From: Reticulitermes speratus
Taxonomy: Eukaryota > Arthropoda > Insecta > Blattodea > Rhinotermitidae
Direction: 5' to 3'
DNA length: 64,000 nt
Assembly: GCA_021186555.1 (NCBI GenBank)
Contig: JAJKFL010000012.1
Location: 20,719,711-20,783,710 of the forward strand
A model generated the notes under the pieces. It saw nothing but the letters and a program-made list of their open reading frames with translations. It was not told where the DNA came from and searched no databases. The translations under genes and the position numbers were made by a program. The first letter of the stretch is position 1. Each line of letters starts with the position of its first letter. This document shows, one piece after another, positions 63,946-64,000 of this stretch.

Positions 63946-64000
63946 TTTTCCTTTCCCATGCATGCTGCATGAGCAAGTTAGGCGCACATGTACAAATGTT

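Overview
This window looks like insect nuclear DNA. It has one conserved intron-rich gene with GT-AG introns, arthropod-type LINEs, LTR-element fossils, tRNA-derived SINEs, mariner/hAT/pogo-type DNA transposon remnants and AT-rich microsatellites. The load and style of repeats (SINE bodies with GCGGCCGGGGCGTG, and LINE tails ending in a 'tggactgga...gcgggctcttgtgaatgcg' type stretch) remind me of cockroach/termite-like (polyneopteran) genomes. That placement is inference, not proof.

Layout. 1-22 kb is a dense, mostly minus-strand transposon graveyard: an LTR-element gag fossil, jockey-like and CR1-like LINE pieces, a mariner remnant, and a nested block at about 8.1-16.1 kb. In that block one long CR1-like LINE carries two later insertions, each with a visible target-site duplication: a Copia fossil at 9643-12090 and a 542-bp unit at 14351-14892. 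A jockey LINE and a Ty3/Gypsy fossil follow at 17.4-21.1 kb. One small well-spliced orphan exon (3169-3261, minus) may belong to an unseen host gene. 22-35 kb is transposon-poor, has no coding exon I can defend, and has long T- and G-rich stretches on the + strand.

35.1-60.5 kb is one host gene on the minus strand. I could assemble it completely: eight coding exons, all junctions GT-AG and phase-consistent, giving 4308 nt, i.e. 1435 residues plus a stop. It encodes a TRMT9B/ALKBH8-type (Drosophila fid) class I methyltransferase. The N-terminal SAM-binding domain, the D-V-L-V-P-W-H segment and the conserved C-terminal end ([10 protein letters not shown]...NWC..AEK) are separated by a very long low-complexity middle. 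Its introns hold many SINE copies, LINE tails, a foldback-like element built around a 64-bp satellite (49.0-50.0 kb), a 70-bp tandem array (52.8-53.2 kb) and a 42-bp/14-residue degenerate repeat (56.3-56.6 kb). 60.5-64 kb is upstream sequence with a clear MITE and SINE/LINE remnants.

Points most worth following: the foldback/satellite unit; hammerhead-ribozyme-like motifs that recur at three places, two of them at repeat edges; the palindromic LTR of the Copia fossil; the unknown 93-nt exon; and the enlarged middle of the TRMT9B protein.
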